In this document: in pieces, positions 21,296-32,184 of the stretch | How positions within the stretch are numbered: position 1 is the stretch's first letter | Layout of the letters: each line of letters begins with the position of its first letter | Origin: Acanthosepion lycidas | Lineage: Eukaryota > Mollusca > Cephalopoda > Sepiida > Sepiidae | Assembly (NCBI GenBank): GCA_963932145.1 | Contig: OZ010580.1 | Coordinates: 8,597,746-8,661,745 of the forward strand | Length of the DNA stretch: 64,000 nt | Direction: 5' to 3' | Notes under the pieces: generated by a model | What the model saw: only the letters and a program-made list of their open reading frames with translations | Databases searched by the model: none | What the model was told of the DNA's origin: nothing | Made by a program: the position numbers and the translations under genes

Positions 21296-21330
21296 TGGTA
21301 CATTAAAGTGATTTGTTTTTCATTACATAT

Positions 21331-21410
21331 TAGCTCTGTCCTAACATTGAGCTCTCAGGATTTCATCCTCTTTGGATTTACCAATTCGGTTTACCAAGTT
21401 CCTTAAAACT

Positions 21411-21414
<4 letters not shown>
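21331..21414. other. short unassigned spacer
   Basis: Nothing recognised. Confidence 0.4.

Positions 21415-21471
<57 letters not shown>
21415..21471. repeat. (TA)n
   Basis: Immediately left of a family-R6 repeat. Confidence 0.97.
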
Positions 21472-21473
<2 letters not shown>

Positions 21474-21475
<2 letters not shown>

Positions 21476-21557
21476 AGGTCTGATGAATTGGATCGTATTT
21501 ACGATTCCAATGGAATAAATTATGACCATGGAATATTAGTGTTTAAGCCTTTTTATT
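21474..21557 (+). ncRNA. family R6 repeat with decayed hammerhead core, copy 1
   Basis: CTGATGA, a long stem (ATTGGA.CGTA paired to TACG.TCCAAT), then GGAATAAATTATGACC. Aligned to the 21240 motif, the GAAA has become GGAA. (TA)n lies on both sides. An inverted relative is at 52705-52803. Confidence 0.5.
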
Positions 21558-21582
21558 ATATATATATATATATATATATATA
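21558..21582. repeat. (TA)n
   Basis: Tail side of the R6 repeat. Confidence 0.95.
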
Positions 21583-21725
21583 TTTCTGGTAGCAGAAATA
21601 TCTCCATAATAGTAAGACATTAGACAGATTGTCTAAATACATTAACACCACATAGTTGACATTTGAAAATGTGGGATGTATTTTTGCGTAGACCTGTAGC
21701 TAATGCATTACCTTTATGTGGGAGG
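21583..21725. other. unassigned spacer
   Basis: Nothing recognised. Confidence 0.35.
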
Positions 21726-21737
21726 TATGTATGTATG

Positions 21738-21766
<29 letters not shown>
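21726..21766. repeat. (TATG)n
   Basis: About ten TATG/GTAT units. Confidence 0.97.
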
Positions 21767-21768
<2 letters not shown>

Positions 21769-21925
21769 TGGAAACGTAGCGGAGTGGTTAGAGCGTTCGA
21801 ATCTCACCATAGTCGATTTGTCAGGAAGGAGACTTCCTGATGTTATCCCAGCGTACGGCACCTTTGGAAAATGCCTTAAAATCATACCCACGGGTTGACC
21901 CAAGCCTTGGCTAGACGGAACCATT
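21767..21925 (+). mobile_element. tRNA-derived SINE, family C
   Basis: A-box-like TAGCGGAGTGGTTAGAGC is followed at once by B-box-like GTTCGAATCTC. The ~30 bp normally separating the two boxes is missing, so this copy is internally deleted. The body (GTCAGGAAGGAGACTTCCTG, GTACGGCACCTTTGGAAAAT) follows. Frames across it are not genes. Confidence 0.7.
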
Positions 21926-22859
21926 GGAAGACGTATATAGTTTTTGCTACCTCGAAGTCACAAGTCATTGTGGCCGAGTTCTTCAGCGTTCTGGCCTTGT
22001 TCAAAACTGTAACTAAGGTCTGCTCAGCATAGTTGCAGTATAAATCACACGTGTTGAATAATACAAATGCACCTGAGAAAGTGCATGCAATAAGAGCTTC
22101 GCTAGCCGCCCTAATAATTGAGTAACCAGCTATATATGTATGAATCTATGCATGTGCGTGTTTTCTTTGTTATATCTGAAGCGATTGGATTAATTCCGAA
22201 AAAGTGAAAACCAGATTGCTTCGTAATTACAATTCAGAAATTAGGGAGAAATTTGTTAAATTGTTGGAACCATTTTTAGATTAACAAAAAGAGCGAAAAT
22301 TCTTTTCCAACGCTATCTCCTCTATCGACAGAAAGATCTCGTTGGCTATGCCATAAAAGATCAATAGAAGTTGACATTAAATTCAGTGAAAAAAAAAACC
22401 CAAAAAAACCGGAAAGGTTATATACATACCGCAAGCTTAGATATAATCGATGCTGAACTACATTCAGCAATTCTGGTACACGAGGACATCAGTAGGTCGA
22501 ATGCAAATTTTCATACAGATTTTTTTTTCTTTTTCTTGTATTTAACGTTTCCCTTCGAGACGTGATAGATCATGGGACTTTGTAGTTCTTAGATATTGTT
22601 GTCTTTTAACTATCCCGCTCTCTTCCTCTTCTGACAGCCATTTACTCAAGCTTCTTTTATACGTTACTGTTATTTCCACGTTGATATCGTACTCTGTTGG
22701 AGAACGGGTGTTAAAAAAATAAAAAATAACTAAATTCTTTGGAATCGTTAGTGTGGATAGTATAATTGTACGAAATGAGATATGGCCAAGTTTGAATTAC
22801 ACTCGAATTCATTAGATTCACTTACGCGAAAAAAGGAAAAGTATGAACTCTCTCTTCTT
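21926..22859. other. unassigned spacer
   Basis: No host gene recognised. A weak tRNA-like phrase (TGGCCGAGTTCTTCAGCG) lies at 21971. Frames at 22276-22565 have no domain. Confidence 0.35.
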
Positions 22860-23040
22860 CCTCCATCTTTGGGTTAAATAGCAGGGAAGAGTGAGTCCTA
22901 CAGTGTTGGTTGTCAACCAGTCTACTGCAGAAAGAAATAAAACCCTACAGCGGGCAAATCTGCTTAGACATGAATCGAGAATAACATGATCACCCAAGCA
23001 TATATCATGTATGGTACTTAACTGACTGACTGGTAGAGAA
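22860..23040 (+). mobile_element. SINE family A, copy 1 (body)
   Basis: Shares GGGTTAAATAGCAGG, GTCCTACAG, CAACCAGTCTACTGCAGA and the tail GGTACTTAACTGACTGACTG with 23905-24270 and 52868-53035. The tRNA-like head is missing. Confidence 0.75.
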
Positions 23041-23085
23041 ATAGAGAGAGAGTGAGAGTGGGAGAGATAGAGAGAAAGAGACGTA
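23041..23085. repeat. (GA)n-rich patch
   Basis: Follows the SINE tail. Confidence 0.85.
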
Positions 23086-23560
23086 TATATAGTACTAGAC
23101 TACCCGTGACCCGTTGGGTCAATGACAGTTCAGGATATAAAACATTAAAGCTGATATCAAAACATTAAAGTTGATTTCAAGATTCAAAATTTTTTGTTTC
23201 AAGAAAGTTGAAATAAAAGTACTTACTTTATAAACAACTCGTATTTTTAAATCTTTTTCGATTAAAAAAATTTTTTAAATCAGATTAACTTTTTTTTTTA
23301 ATACACCAAATAATATTTTAAAATCACATTCACTTGAAAATATTTTTAAATATCTTAAAAAATATATTTGTTTAAAGAAAGCTGAAATATAAATAATTAC
23401 CCTACAAACAACTGGAGGAAACAGCAAATCGGGATCTCTTTGTGTATGTCTTTAAGTTAGAATATTTTAATTAATAAAACTGAACTAAAACTATAAATTG
23501 TAATGATAGTATATAGTATATTATACTATATATTATATATTTATATAAATTCATTTTATA
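23086..23560 (+). repeat. dispersed repeat starting TACTAGACTACCCGTGACCC
   Basis: The GACCCGTTGGGTC head and AT-rich body resemble the layout of the repeat at 33160 (CCCGGCGTTGCGCGGGG head). No coding content. Confidence 0.45.
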
Positions 23561-23593
23561 AGTAAAACAAGACCTTAGAATATTTAGTAAATG

Positions 23594-23667
23594 TTAGGTT
23601 GGTGCAAAAATAATGTCTCACATATTAACATATGTGAGGAAACGACATTAATTTTGCACCAACCTAG
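23594..23667. mobile_element. mariner-type MITE, copy 2 (~74 bp)
   Basis: TTAGGTTGGTGCAAAAATAA to TTTTGCACCAACCTA, with a CACATATTAACATATGTG loop. TA flanks are degraded. Confidence 0.88.
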
Positions 23668-23904
23668 TATGTAGGAGAGCAGACGTAATAAGAAAAGATT
23701 TCACCCGGCGCAGTTCAATATTTTATGACACCAGTAAGAAACTAATACAAAATAAAACCAATACTTTCAATTCAGAAGTATCATTTTTTTAAAAAAAACT
23801 TGGAATTTATTTCTTTATTAGATTTCTAATGTATAAAACAGAATATTTTTAAGCTTTATAAAATCGTATAGGATGTGCGGTGTGTCGTAATGAATATCAA
23901 CTCT

Positions 23905-24270
23905 GAATAAGAAATTGAAGAGCCGAGTTCAAATTCTAGTCGAGTTCCTTTCAATTCTCTTACTCGCAAATATCTTTGGTAAAGGGATGAATCCATCTCT
24001 TCTTCCCCCCAGTTATGGGTTGAATAGTAGGACAGACTGGGTCCTACAGCCTTAGGAGTTGGGGCGGGGCACCAGCCAGCAGATCGAAACGGCGAATTAC
24101 TGCGATAAAATCTTCTTCCTAGTCAATCATAAATCAAAAGGGACATAATCATCCAAACATGTATTAGGTTCGTGCAAAAATAATGACGTAATAATGTCGT
24201 TTTTTGACGTTATTACGTCATTATTTTTGCACCAACCTAATATTTAATATGGTACTCAACTGACTGAATT
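23905..24270 (+). mobile_element. SINE family A, copy 2, with nested MITE
   Basis: Head with GAGCCGAGTTCAAATTCTAG (B-box-like), body ATGGGTTGAATAGTAGGACA and GGGTCCTACAGCCTTAG, tail ATGGTACTCAACTGACTGA. The MITE at 24164-24240 splits the tail, so the SINE is older. Confidence 0.8.
24164..24240. mobile_element. mariner-type MITE, copy 3 (77 bp)
   Basis: TTAGGTTCGTGCAAAAATAA with a perfect-looking inverted repeat; TA at 24162-24163 and 24241-24242. Inserted in a SINE. Confidence 0.93.
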
Positions 24271-24599
24271 AATAAAAAAAAAATGTGCAAATGCGATATT
24301 AACGTCTTAACATTTGCCACATTATTTCAGGCATGCATGAAGACAAAGTTTACCTGATTTCTTTTCTGCATTTAATTACCTGCAGTTAACCAGAGAATGT
24401 AATGAATGATTCAGACCAGGTGCGTTTTCAAACTCGTTTTAATCACAACCCTAGAATAAGCAGACAAAATGCTGTTATAACTGCTGTCATTTTTGATAGA
24501 AAGAGTGACAGGCTGAATGTCATTACGGTTTACAAAAGAAAAGTAATTAAGCATCTTTTACAATTGCTAGAAACAGATAACCTTCTCTCTCTCAATGTT
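24271..24599. other. unassigned spacer
   Basis: A 67-codon frame (24402-24605) has no recognised domain. Confidence 0.35.
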
Positions 24600-25990
24600 T
24601 ACTAGTTCTTTTATTTCCTTTCTCTTCTCTCTTTTTTTTCTATTTTTTCTTCTTTTTCATTCATTGGTGTCTTTTATTTTATTTTTATTTTCTTCTTTCT
24701 GATTGATTTTTCTTCTTTTCTCTCTTATTTCTTTCTATTCGGTTCTAATCACTGTTTTCAGTGATCAATGTAGTCTCCATATCCCTTCTTTGGGAATACC
24801 ATGAACTTATTTTCAAGTTTCTTTGTATATGTTTATTACGCATATTTTGATTCTTTTTTTTCCTTATCTTTTCTTCCTTTTCCTTAGTCTGTTTCTTACT
24901 TTTCATTTGTTTTCTTTATTTAATTTACTTGTAATTCTTTCTTTTTTTTCTACTTTGACGTTATTTTGTATATTGTCAGCGAAATCTTCTCATTCACTTA
25001 TTTGCCTTCTTTCACGCTCTTCCAATTGCTCTCTAACTTTTATGGTTTTCTCTTTCTACTTTTAGTTATTCAAAAACTTTGCTCCTATTTTATTTCCCTC
25101 CCTTTCTTTTCCCTTCCCTCTTTCTTTCTTTCTTTACTGACACATTTCTCATATTCTGTTCTTTCTTTTTTGCATTTTCTTCGTTTAATATTAATAGGAT
25201 AGGAAAATATCATTTTCTTTCTTCTTTTTTTTTATCTCTCTCTTTCTTTCTTTTCCTGATCCGTTTCTCATATTGCGTTATTTATCTTTTTGATATATTT
25301 TCTACGTTTATTTTAATATAAAAGCATCGTTTTCTTTCTTTCTTTCTCTCTTTCTTTTCGGGATTCGTTTATTATATTCTTTTCTTTCTCCTTGTTAATA
25401 TATTCTGCGTTTATTTTAATAGGATAGGCACCTATCATTTTTCTTTCTTTCTTTTTTTCTATTTATCTATCTCTCTTTCTTTTTTCTATCTCTCTCTATC
25501 TTTCTCTCTTTTCTTTCTTTTCCTAAATCCTGTTCCTATATTATATAATTTATCGTTTTAATATATTCTCCGTTTATTTAAATATCAAAACATCGTTTTC
25601 TTTCTTTTCTTCTTTCTTTCTTTCTTTCTTTCTTTCTTTGTTATTTTTCAGTTCTCTTATCGCTCCACGACTTTATTGTCAAAATTTTTTCACCGCCTTC
25701 CTTTTTCTTCTCCTTCATTTTCTTTCTTTCTTTCTTTCTTTCTTTCCTTCTTTCTTTCTTTCTTTATTTATTTATTTATTTATTTATTTCTCATTTGTTC
25801 TACTTTTTTTTTTCTTTTTCCTTTTCCTTCCTTCTTAGCTTTAATGTAAAATCTTTCTGTCTTGTTCTTCCTTTACTTCGCTTTCTTTTAACTTTTTTCC
25901 GTCACCCATTTTCTTCTTTTCTGCTATCAGCTGAAATTTCCTTTTCTTTTTCCATTCCTCCTCTTCTGTTTTCTCCCTATCATTTTTTGC
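24600..25990 (+). repeat. 1.4 kb polypyrimidine tract with (TTTC)n cores
   Basis: Strong T/C strand bias throughout, with CTTT arrays at 25610-25640 and 25720-25795 and a TTTA array at 25764-25790. A phrase built on GTTTATTTTAATA...ATCGTTTTCTTTC recurs about every 115-120 bp (25190, 25310, 25425, 25580), so part of the tract grew by tandem duplication of a larger unit. Confidence 0.9.
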
Positions 25991-26924
25991 CTCAATAGAC
26001 TGAATTCCTCTAATTACTGCCATAATTACGAACATCACAGACCAGATTTTTACTTTGAAATTTCGGATTTATGGATTACACAGAGTTGTTTTAAGTTCAG
26101 AATATTGCCTGAAGGTAATTACGGATGAGAAAGAAATAAGCATATATCCAAGAAGGTCATGAATAGAAACGTACACAATTGGTCAAAATTTGAGACAACC
26201 CTCAACTTAATAATTAGTATGTTTCATACATTCGTTGGTTTAATTAAATTCTACTGAGTGAAGGTCACTTCTTAGACTGTTGAGGATCACCTTACAACAA
26301 GTATCCGCCATTGGCCCTTTCTTTTATTCTGATTTTATTTCAACTCCAAACAACGCTTGCAAAGCCAAAGAGAGATATGGAAATGGATGACGGGTGCAGA
26401 ATTTGGTGGAATTGCAGTCTTCTAATCCTGAACGTGAACATTTGAGGTGAATTTAGTCATAAATGCCAGCATCATAAAGGAAGCGATCAACAAAGAAGAA
26501 ATTAAATTCTTGGATACGGAGATGAAGTTGGTGACGACGACTAATCTAGGGTACTGAAACTAACACAATTAGTTCATGGCGTCTATTTATTTAAGGAAAG
26601 TCTTACATAAAAATTTAAATCCGCCCTCCCGAAGATTACCATTAGCTAGAAAGGTAGATTAAGCAAGAAATGTTAACATTCTAAGGAATCGTTACCAATG
26701 ATTGATTGCTTTTGGGATTAATTTGTTATTTTTATGGGATCTCAATCTTTTTCAGGTTATTTAAAACAAGAATTTAATTATAGATTGTAAGAATTCTTTT
26801 TACCGGGTGTGTGTGGAGTGGGCATGAATTTTATACCAGTACTACAAATTAAACCTCCTCGGTAAGAGGATAAATTACATCCAGTGTTAAGTTTTCTGTT
26901 TGTGAGGATTTGAGGAACACTTCT
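25991..26924. other. unassigned spacer
   Basis: About 26460-26640 gives broken plus-strand phrases (EIKFLDTEMKL; KVLHKNLNPP) that might be an old retroelement, but too little is left to assign. Confidence 0.3.
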
Positions 26925-27140
26925 TAATTTATTTTTTAGCAAATCGCGCCAAGCAAGGCGAGAGTGCCACTAGCACGCAAGGGGTTGCAGAGAGTGAGAG
27001 TAAGAGTAAAGAGGAGTGTTTGGGAAAAGGATAAAAAGAAGGACCGAGATAAAGGTCAAGATGCTGCTGTTCCAAGACCCAGCAATACATTGGAAAAACA
27101 AATGTTCTCAAAAATTTAATGTCGGCATCTATAAGGAGTT
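26925..27140 (-). mobile_element. LINE family A 3' end, copy 1
   Basis: Shares CAAGGCGA.AGTGCCACTAG, CGCAAGGGGTTGCAGAG and the following A/G-rich tail with the copies near 32, 43, 59, 61 and 63 kb. Coding strand is minus. Only 3' UTR remains. Confidence 0.65.
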
Positions 27141-27574
27141 GATATCCCGCAACCCAAACAAACAAAACTTCTAGTTAATTCAGAGCTGAGAAGAGGTGAA
27201 TTCATACACTGTGTTATCTGCAATTCTTATAGTGTTAATTAGTATTTCAAAAAGACAGATAGTTCTTTATGTGTTACCTTTGAGATTCAAATCTACAGGC
27301 CAGCACAATTATTACTTTTTGGAGAAACATTAATCAGCAATATCCTTAATTTGACCTCAATTTTTCTTAAAACTCCAAATAAAACACTTTGTTCTAGAAT
27401 GGTCGCTGCGTTAATTAAGGCATGAGAGAACATTTCCTGAATACTTAATAAAACTGATGATTGGAAAATACCATGACCCGTGTTAATTTTTCTCCAATGA
27501 GGAATAACGCTTCTTTCCCGTCTCTTTGTAAGTTAAAAGCAATTTATTTCATTATTCACTAAAGAATAACCTAC
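27141..27574. other. unassigned spacer
   Basis: Nothing recognised. Confidence 0.35.
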
Positions 27575-27700
27575 CGTTGGTTCGTGAATTTAGTGACATA
27601 GTAATTGTGAGTTCAATCCCTGGGCTGGGTAGTGTGTGCTTGGTCTTAGTGGAAGCAGTACAAGCTATCTCTGAGCAGTACTAAAAATAAGATCTAGACG
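27575..27700 (+). mobile_element. tRNA-derived SINE, family D, copy 1
   Basis: A-box-like TGGTTCGTGAATTTAGTGAC and B-box-like GTGAGTTCAATCCC, then a short body. Related heads at 27960-28060 (minus) and 57550-57690. Confidence 0.5.
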
Positions 27701-27794
27701 AGATATCCGTAGGGTTGGGTAGTTGAAAGCCCGCTGTCTACCTTCATAGATTAAATAAAAAGTTCAATTAACACAATCTAAAGTGCTGTCTTCA

Positions 27795-27860
27795 TCTTAA
27801 TTGCCATAATCACGACGTTTCGGTCGTAGTACGCTCCGGACTTCTTCAGGTGATATTCAT
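27795..27860 (-). repeat. PLE/LINE-type terminal motif
   Basis: Minus strand: CACCTGAAGAAGTCCGGAGC then CGACCGAAACGTCGTGA. The CCTGAAGA...CCGAAACG layout recurs at 49900-49960, 52443-52485 and 57765-57800. Confidence 0.5.
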
Positions 27861-27954
27861 TGGAATTTTGAACCGAATCGTTTATTTAGTCTAAGGGCGT
27901 AGATTGTCCTAGTTCAACGAGATATTTTTAAAATTATTTTCTTCTACTGTTATT

Positions 27955-28065
27955 TCTCTTTAGCAACTCCAAGTTTTTGTTCACCTCTGCTAAGGCCAGG
28001 TATTGAACTCACAACTCTTTGGATCAAGTCACTTGACTACTTCAACTAACGGTTTTATCTAGTGG
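27955..28065 (-). mobile_element. tRNA-derived SINE, family D, copy 2
   Basis: Minus strand: GTTAGTTGAAGTAGTCAAGT then GAGTTGTGAGTTCAATACC, an A-box/B-box pair, then CTGGCCTTAGCAGAG. Confidence 0.6.
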
Positions 28066-28504
28066 GTCGTATAGACAGTATGATACCCGGATTTATGCAC
28101 ACCTGATGGAGGTTGGAGAGCAGAACGAGTCGAATGTTGTGTATACAACGACAATGATGAGAACAATCGTTTGAATGTAAACAGTATAAATGCAATTTTA
28201 GATCATGCTGCATTGGATGTTCTTTGGTGGCATTTAATATGGACTGCGAGGCTCATTTTAATCTTTCGGGATTCAAATCTTTACCATTTGATTTAGAGTC
28301 CGAAAATATCACGTTCACCCGATGAGGATCAAAACCACTATACAAAGCAAATCGCCCTAAAATTTCACGACCGTTGCTCTAGGTCGATTGTTTTATATAA
28401 CTAGAACTACTTAATTAATGAAATCGACAAGGACACTTGCACTGAAATATAAACCTTCGAAGCAATATTAACTTGGGTATAAAGTGTTGTACAAGAAAGT
28501 AGTT
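28066..28504. other. unassigned spacer
   Basis: No gene recognised. Confidence 0.35.
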
Positions 28505-28710
28505 GAAATAAATAGTGTGAGATTTGAGATATTTGTGAGATTTGAGACATTTGTGAGATTTGTGAGATTTAAGACATTTGTGAGATTTGAGACATTTGTG
28601 AGATTTGAGACATTTGTGAGATTTGTGAGATTTGCGACATTTGTGACATTTGAGACATTTGTGACATTTGAGACATTTGTAAGGTTTGAGACATTTGAGA
28701 TATTTCAGGA
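28505..28710 (+). repeat. 18 bp minisatellite (TTTGAGACATTTGTGAGA)n
   Basis: About eleven imperfect units built from a 9 bp sub-unit. The open frame through it (VRFETFVRFETF) is a by-product of a period divisible by three. Confidence 0.95.
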
Positions 28711-28955
28711 TTGTCTACTTTGTGTACTTGTCAGGTCATCATCATCACCAGTCCCATGACGGTTAGGGTGTGGGGCCGTTTCACATTTTAATATCAGATT
28801 ATTTTCTAGCACATATTTGGGGTGAAAACCTGAGAAGTACATTTACGTATAGCGTGTCTTAGGCAAGTACACCTGGGAGAATGCATCAATAATTGATTTA
28901 TTTGGTTCATTTTTTATGTCTTATCGACCCTGTGTATTACTTAATAGTAGGAGTT
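28711..28955. other. unassigned spacer
   Basis: CAGGTCATCATCATCACCAG suggests a decayed SINE edge; nothing firm. Confidence 0.3.
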
Positions 28956-29079
28956 TTATCTAGAAAAATATTGTTATTCTCGAAAAATGAATGCAATATT
29001 CACTCTGAAAAGACAAAAGATATATTTTTACAATCCAAATTATGTTCTTTCTTTAAAGTGACATTTTCAAAAATTGTTA

Positions 29080-29134
29080 CTAATAACTAAGGATAGATTA
29101 AGCAAGAAATGTCATGAAGTATTGAAATAAAGTT

Positions 29135-29137
<3 letters not shown>
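29080..29137 (+). repeat. family R5 repeat, copy 1
   Basis: TTACTAATAACTAAGGAT...GTCATGAAGTATTGAAATAAAG, entering (TA)n at 29138. An inverted relative is at 31229-31283. Confidence 0.7.

Positions 29138-29181
<44 letters not shown>
29138..29181. repeat. (TA)n
   Basis: Tail side of the R5 repeat. Confidence 0.97.
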
Positions 29182-29185
<4 letters not shown>

Positions 29186-29395
29186 TCAGGATAATTTTCA
29201 AACTTATTCAAGATGATATATTCACTCACAAAAGACAAAGGAATTATTTTTATAATTCAAATTATGTTCTCTCTTTAAGAACATAATTTGGATTTTAAGA
29301 ATAATTCTGTTGTCTTTTGCGAGTGAATATTGCATTCATGTTTTGAGAATAACAATATTTTTTCTAGATATAAATCCTATTATTTAACCCATAGC

Positions 29396-30173
29396 TGGGA
29401 GTAGAAGTTGGATTCATATCTTTCCCACGAGTATTGGCGTCTAAGTAAATGTAACGAACCCGAATGGAATTTCTCCAGATCGAACCACAAACAATGTCCT
29501 CCATTAATGATCACTTATTCCATGTATGACTTTTCATCCGCCCTTTGACACATCTTGTCTTAATGTTTTTGGGCGTTTAACGACCCACCTCACCAGAAAA
29601 AAAACCTGGTGGAGGATCCGGTCTGGTCGCTGAGGAGACGATTAAACAGCAGGTAGTCTAAGACTGACCTGACAATGACGGCTGTCAGCAGCTATTCTAT
29701 AAATGAGCAATCGCGAAGCGAAAAGGAAGCCAGCTTTTCACAACACTGGCAAACACAGCGCTGCAGTGGAAATACACGTCTTTTAACGGCACGTGTCTAT
29801 ACGTCCGCAAGTCGGAATGTCGACTGCCTGATTACTGTAAAGCCTAGACCACTCCCCAGAGTCGGAGGTGCTTGCCGATATGACAGGGAATTATATTGAG
29901 CGGCATGAACGCATTAGTAGGTGTAAAAATAGCCTAACGGTGACAAGGCAAGAGCGAAACTGGGAAGGAGAGTAAGGCTGAAACAAAGTGGGGGACCATG
30001 GCGCGCGTCGCAAGCGAGAGGGAAAGAACGTATAGATACCGGGAAGGGGAGGAGGAGAGAGATATTGATTTTGCTCCTGAGATGATACATTGTTGGAACC
30101 TGGCGGTAGTTGATTGCTTGAAATCTGAGACGAAGATAACAGCTGAACTGACTAGTCATATTCCCTTACTTTG

Positions 30174-30176
<3 letters not shown>
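29396..30176. other. GC-richer unassigned region
   Basis: More balanced composition than the flanks, with several 70-80 codon frames on both strands, none with a recognised domain or convincing splice sites. Confidence 0.35.

Positions 30177-30219
<43 letters not shown>
30177..30219. repeat. (AAT)n
   Basis: About fourteen units. Confidence 0.97.
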
Positions 30220-30807
30220 TGACATAAAAGTGAACGTGTTGGGGATGATGGGAAGAAAAATATGTAACAATCTTGTAATTAAGAATATGCACTGGCCGTT
30301 TTCCAATTGTACAATTGTCAGTTCTGATACAATATATAAGTTTGATGTCCCGCCAATCGGAAAGCAATCCTTAAATTACTACGTTCATGCATAGACATTT
30401 ACAGTACTGAGCACCGTCTGGCAAAGAGCCGAAACAGAGCGATATCCAGCAAGGATAAAAGCAGGTGAAATAATAACTACCGTGCAGGATTCTTTTCCTA
30501 ACCATGACACTGCAGGGGCGCTCGTTTCCGCCTGTACTAAACATTTCAAAATTAAACAAAACGTACCAAACCGTGAGGCAATCTGGAAGAATGACAGTCC
30601 ATGCAAGAACAAATAAATCAGCGAAATGAATTCGCTAATCATGGCCCAACAGGAAGATGACATACTTCCCTTACAGTGGGTTCCTGTGAAAATACTTTAA
30701 CACTCACATTAACGGAGAGATGATATTCTTTATCCTAGCACAGAGTCAGAAAATGACACGAAAAAGAAAAAGAAAAAAAAAGAAAGAAAAACAAAGATAT
30801 ATATGTA
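30220..30807. other. unassigned spacer
   Basis: Frames at 30371-30663 (minus) have no recognised domain; an A/G-rich run precedes the MITE. Confidence 0.35.
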
Positions 30808-30902
30808 TTAGGTTGGTGCAAAAATAATGACGTAATAATGTCGTTTTTTGACGTTACGTCAAAAAACGACATTATTACGTCATTATTTTTGCACCAACCT
30901 AA
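30808..30902. mobile_element. mariner-type MITE, copy 4 (95 bp)
   Basis: TA-flanked (30806-30807, 30903-30904). Arms of about 44 bp look perfect by eye, with a GACGTTACGTC centre. Youngest-looking copy in the window. Confidence 0.95.
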
Positions 30903-30904
30903 TA

Positions 30905-31167
30905 TATAAACCAGGTGTAAAAGCAAAATTGCCAAAAGTGTAACAGCAATTTTTTTCAATTGTTAGATTAAGCTCTGAACTGTTGTATGATTAAAGATAT
31001 CTTACTGGAATTCTCTGGCGGTTTTATAACACTATTGGACTCTACTTTCGGCAATAAGAATGTATAATTATTCTCCAAGCTTTACAGAAGAATCGTGATG
31101 AAATCGAGTATAAACGAAAGTCATATGTTCATAATTAGTTACTAATAACTAAGAATCTTCTGAAATA
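30905..31167. other. unassigned spacer
   Basis: Ends in ACTAATAACTAAGAATC, the R5 motif in plus orientation. Confidence 0.35.
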
Positions 31168-31174
31168 AAGTTCT

Positions 31175-31228
<54 letters not shown>
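31168..31228. repeat. (AC)n(TA)n
   Basis: Sits between two facing R5 pieces. Confidence 0.97.
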
Positions 31229-31232
<4 letters not shown>

Positions 31233-31283
31233 AAATTTATTTCACTACTTCATGAGCTTCTGATTCTGAGTTATTAGTAACTA
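31229..31283 (-). repeat. family R5 repeat, copy 2
   Basis: Minus strand reads GTTACTAATAACTCAGAATC...CATGAAGTAGTGAAATAAA into (TA)n. Confidence 0.7.
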
Positions 31284-32184
31284 TGCATTTTTTAGACATA
31301 CGTCCACACTTTTCCTGCACATACACACACGCACACATGCGCACACGCAGACACAGACAATGCACACAACAAACACACAATGTCCACATGTACAAGTTCT
31401 CGCCCAGGAACTCAGGGCATTGTAAGCAGGTGCATGGTCGTGGCGAAGCAACCACGATTTCTCCTGTCATAAGTCACGTCTCTTCTCGAGCACACGGACA
31501 CACGCAGATACACACACATACACATACATTTATATGTTGTAAAATGTGTAATAATATATATTGTTGATTATTTTATTAACTTTTGCTTCTTTTTGAGCAG
31601 GTTTTTCAGAAGAGGATCAAGGAGGTTGTATATGTATTGTTTATTTTCTAAATGTTTTTCAAATTAACAAATCGGTTTCAATGACGTATTACATTTGTTC
31701 TGCCTTATTGGAAAATATATATATGTGTGTGCATGCACGGGCATGTCTCTGTACGGCGTGTTAGAGAGATAGGTAAATAGCATGAGAATGAGTAACGGTG
31801 GAAAGGAATCAGTTGGAACAGTAAATATAAAAACAGTATATAAAATTTCTTGCCATACAACCGGCGTCGCCAAAAAAAAAAAATTATAAATTTATTTCAC
31901 AACAAAATGTTCATTAGCGAAATTAACCATGAGTCACGTTAGGTCAAACAATTTTTACTTCAATGGCATCGTTACAGAAATTACATTTCAAGTGATATCA
32001 TCTCGCTTTGTTTTTTTTTTTATTTTTATATATGTTTATACAGTTTTATATTTAAGTTTCGGATATCGTACATTGTCTCCATACCAATCCATTAGAACAG
32101 GGACTACAATAACATGAATAACAGGTTACCGCCCGTTGGTATATTAATGGCAGAAAACTTGCATCTTTATTTTATATATTATAA
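31284..32184. other. unassigned spacer
   Basis: CA-rich at 31320-31530; no gene recognised. Confidence 0.35.

Larger units (their letters stand above)
18615..21330 (+). repeat. giant palindrome, right arm (2716 bp)
   Basis: Mirror of 16388-18614. The central 30 bp on each side are perfect. It begins with the same endonuclease codons (LSKNIVYEA) but then lacks the ~279 bp endonuclease core and jumps in frame to PDILLNRHNELICKCRHKNH. It holds an extra ~600 bp TG/TA-rich block (18888-19490). The end coincides with ACATAT next to unrelated DNA. Confidence 0.95.
28956..29395. repeat. three copies of a ~100 bp repeat, two facing each other
   Basis: TATTCACTC..AAAAGACAAA through CAAATTATGTTCT occurs at 28960-29070 (+), 29207-29280 (+) and 29276-29390 (-). 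The last two meet at 29278 to form a fold-back. (TA)n at 29138-29181 and an R5 repeat sit between them. Confidence 0.85.

Noticed and set aside
28484..28759. 91-codon frame with VRFETF repeats
   Set aside because: A minisatellite with an 18 bp period is automatically open; no start context or similarity.
30371..30663. Two overlapping minus-strand frames (62 and 92 codons)
   Set aside because: No recognised domain, no splice or polyadenylation context; likely chance.
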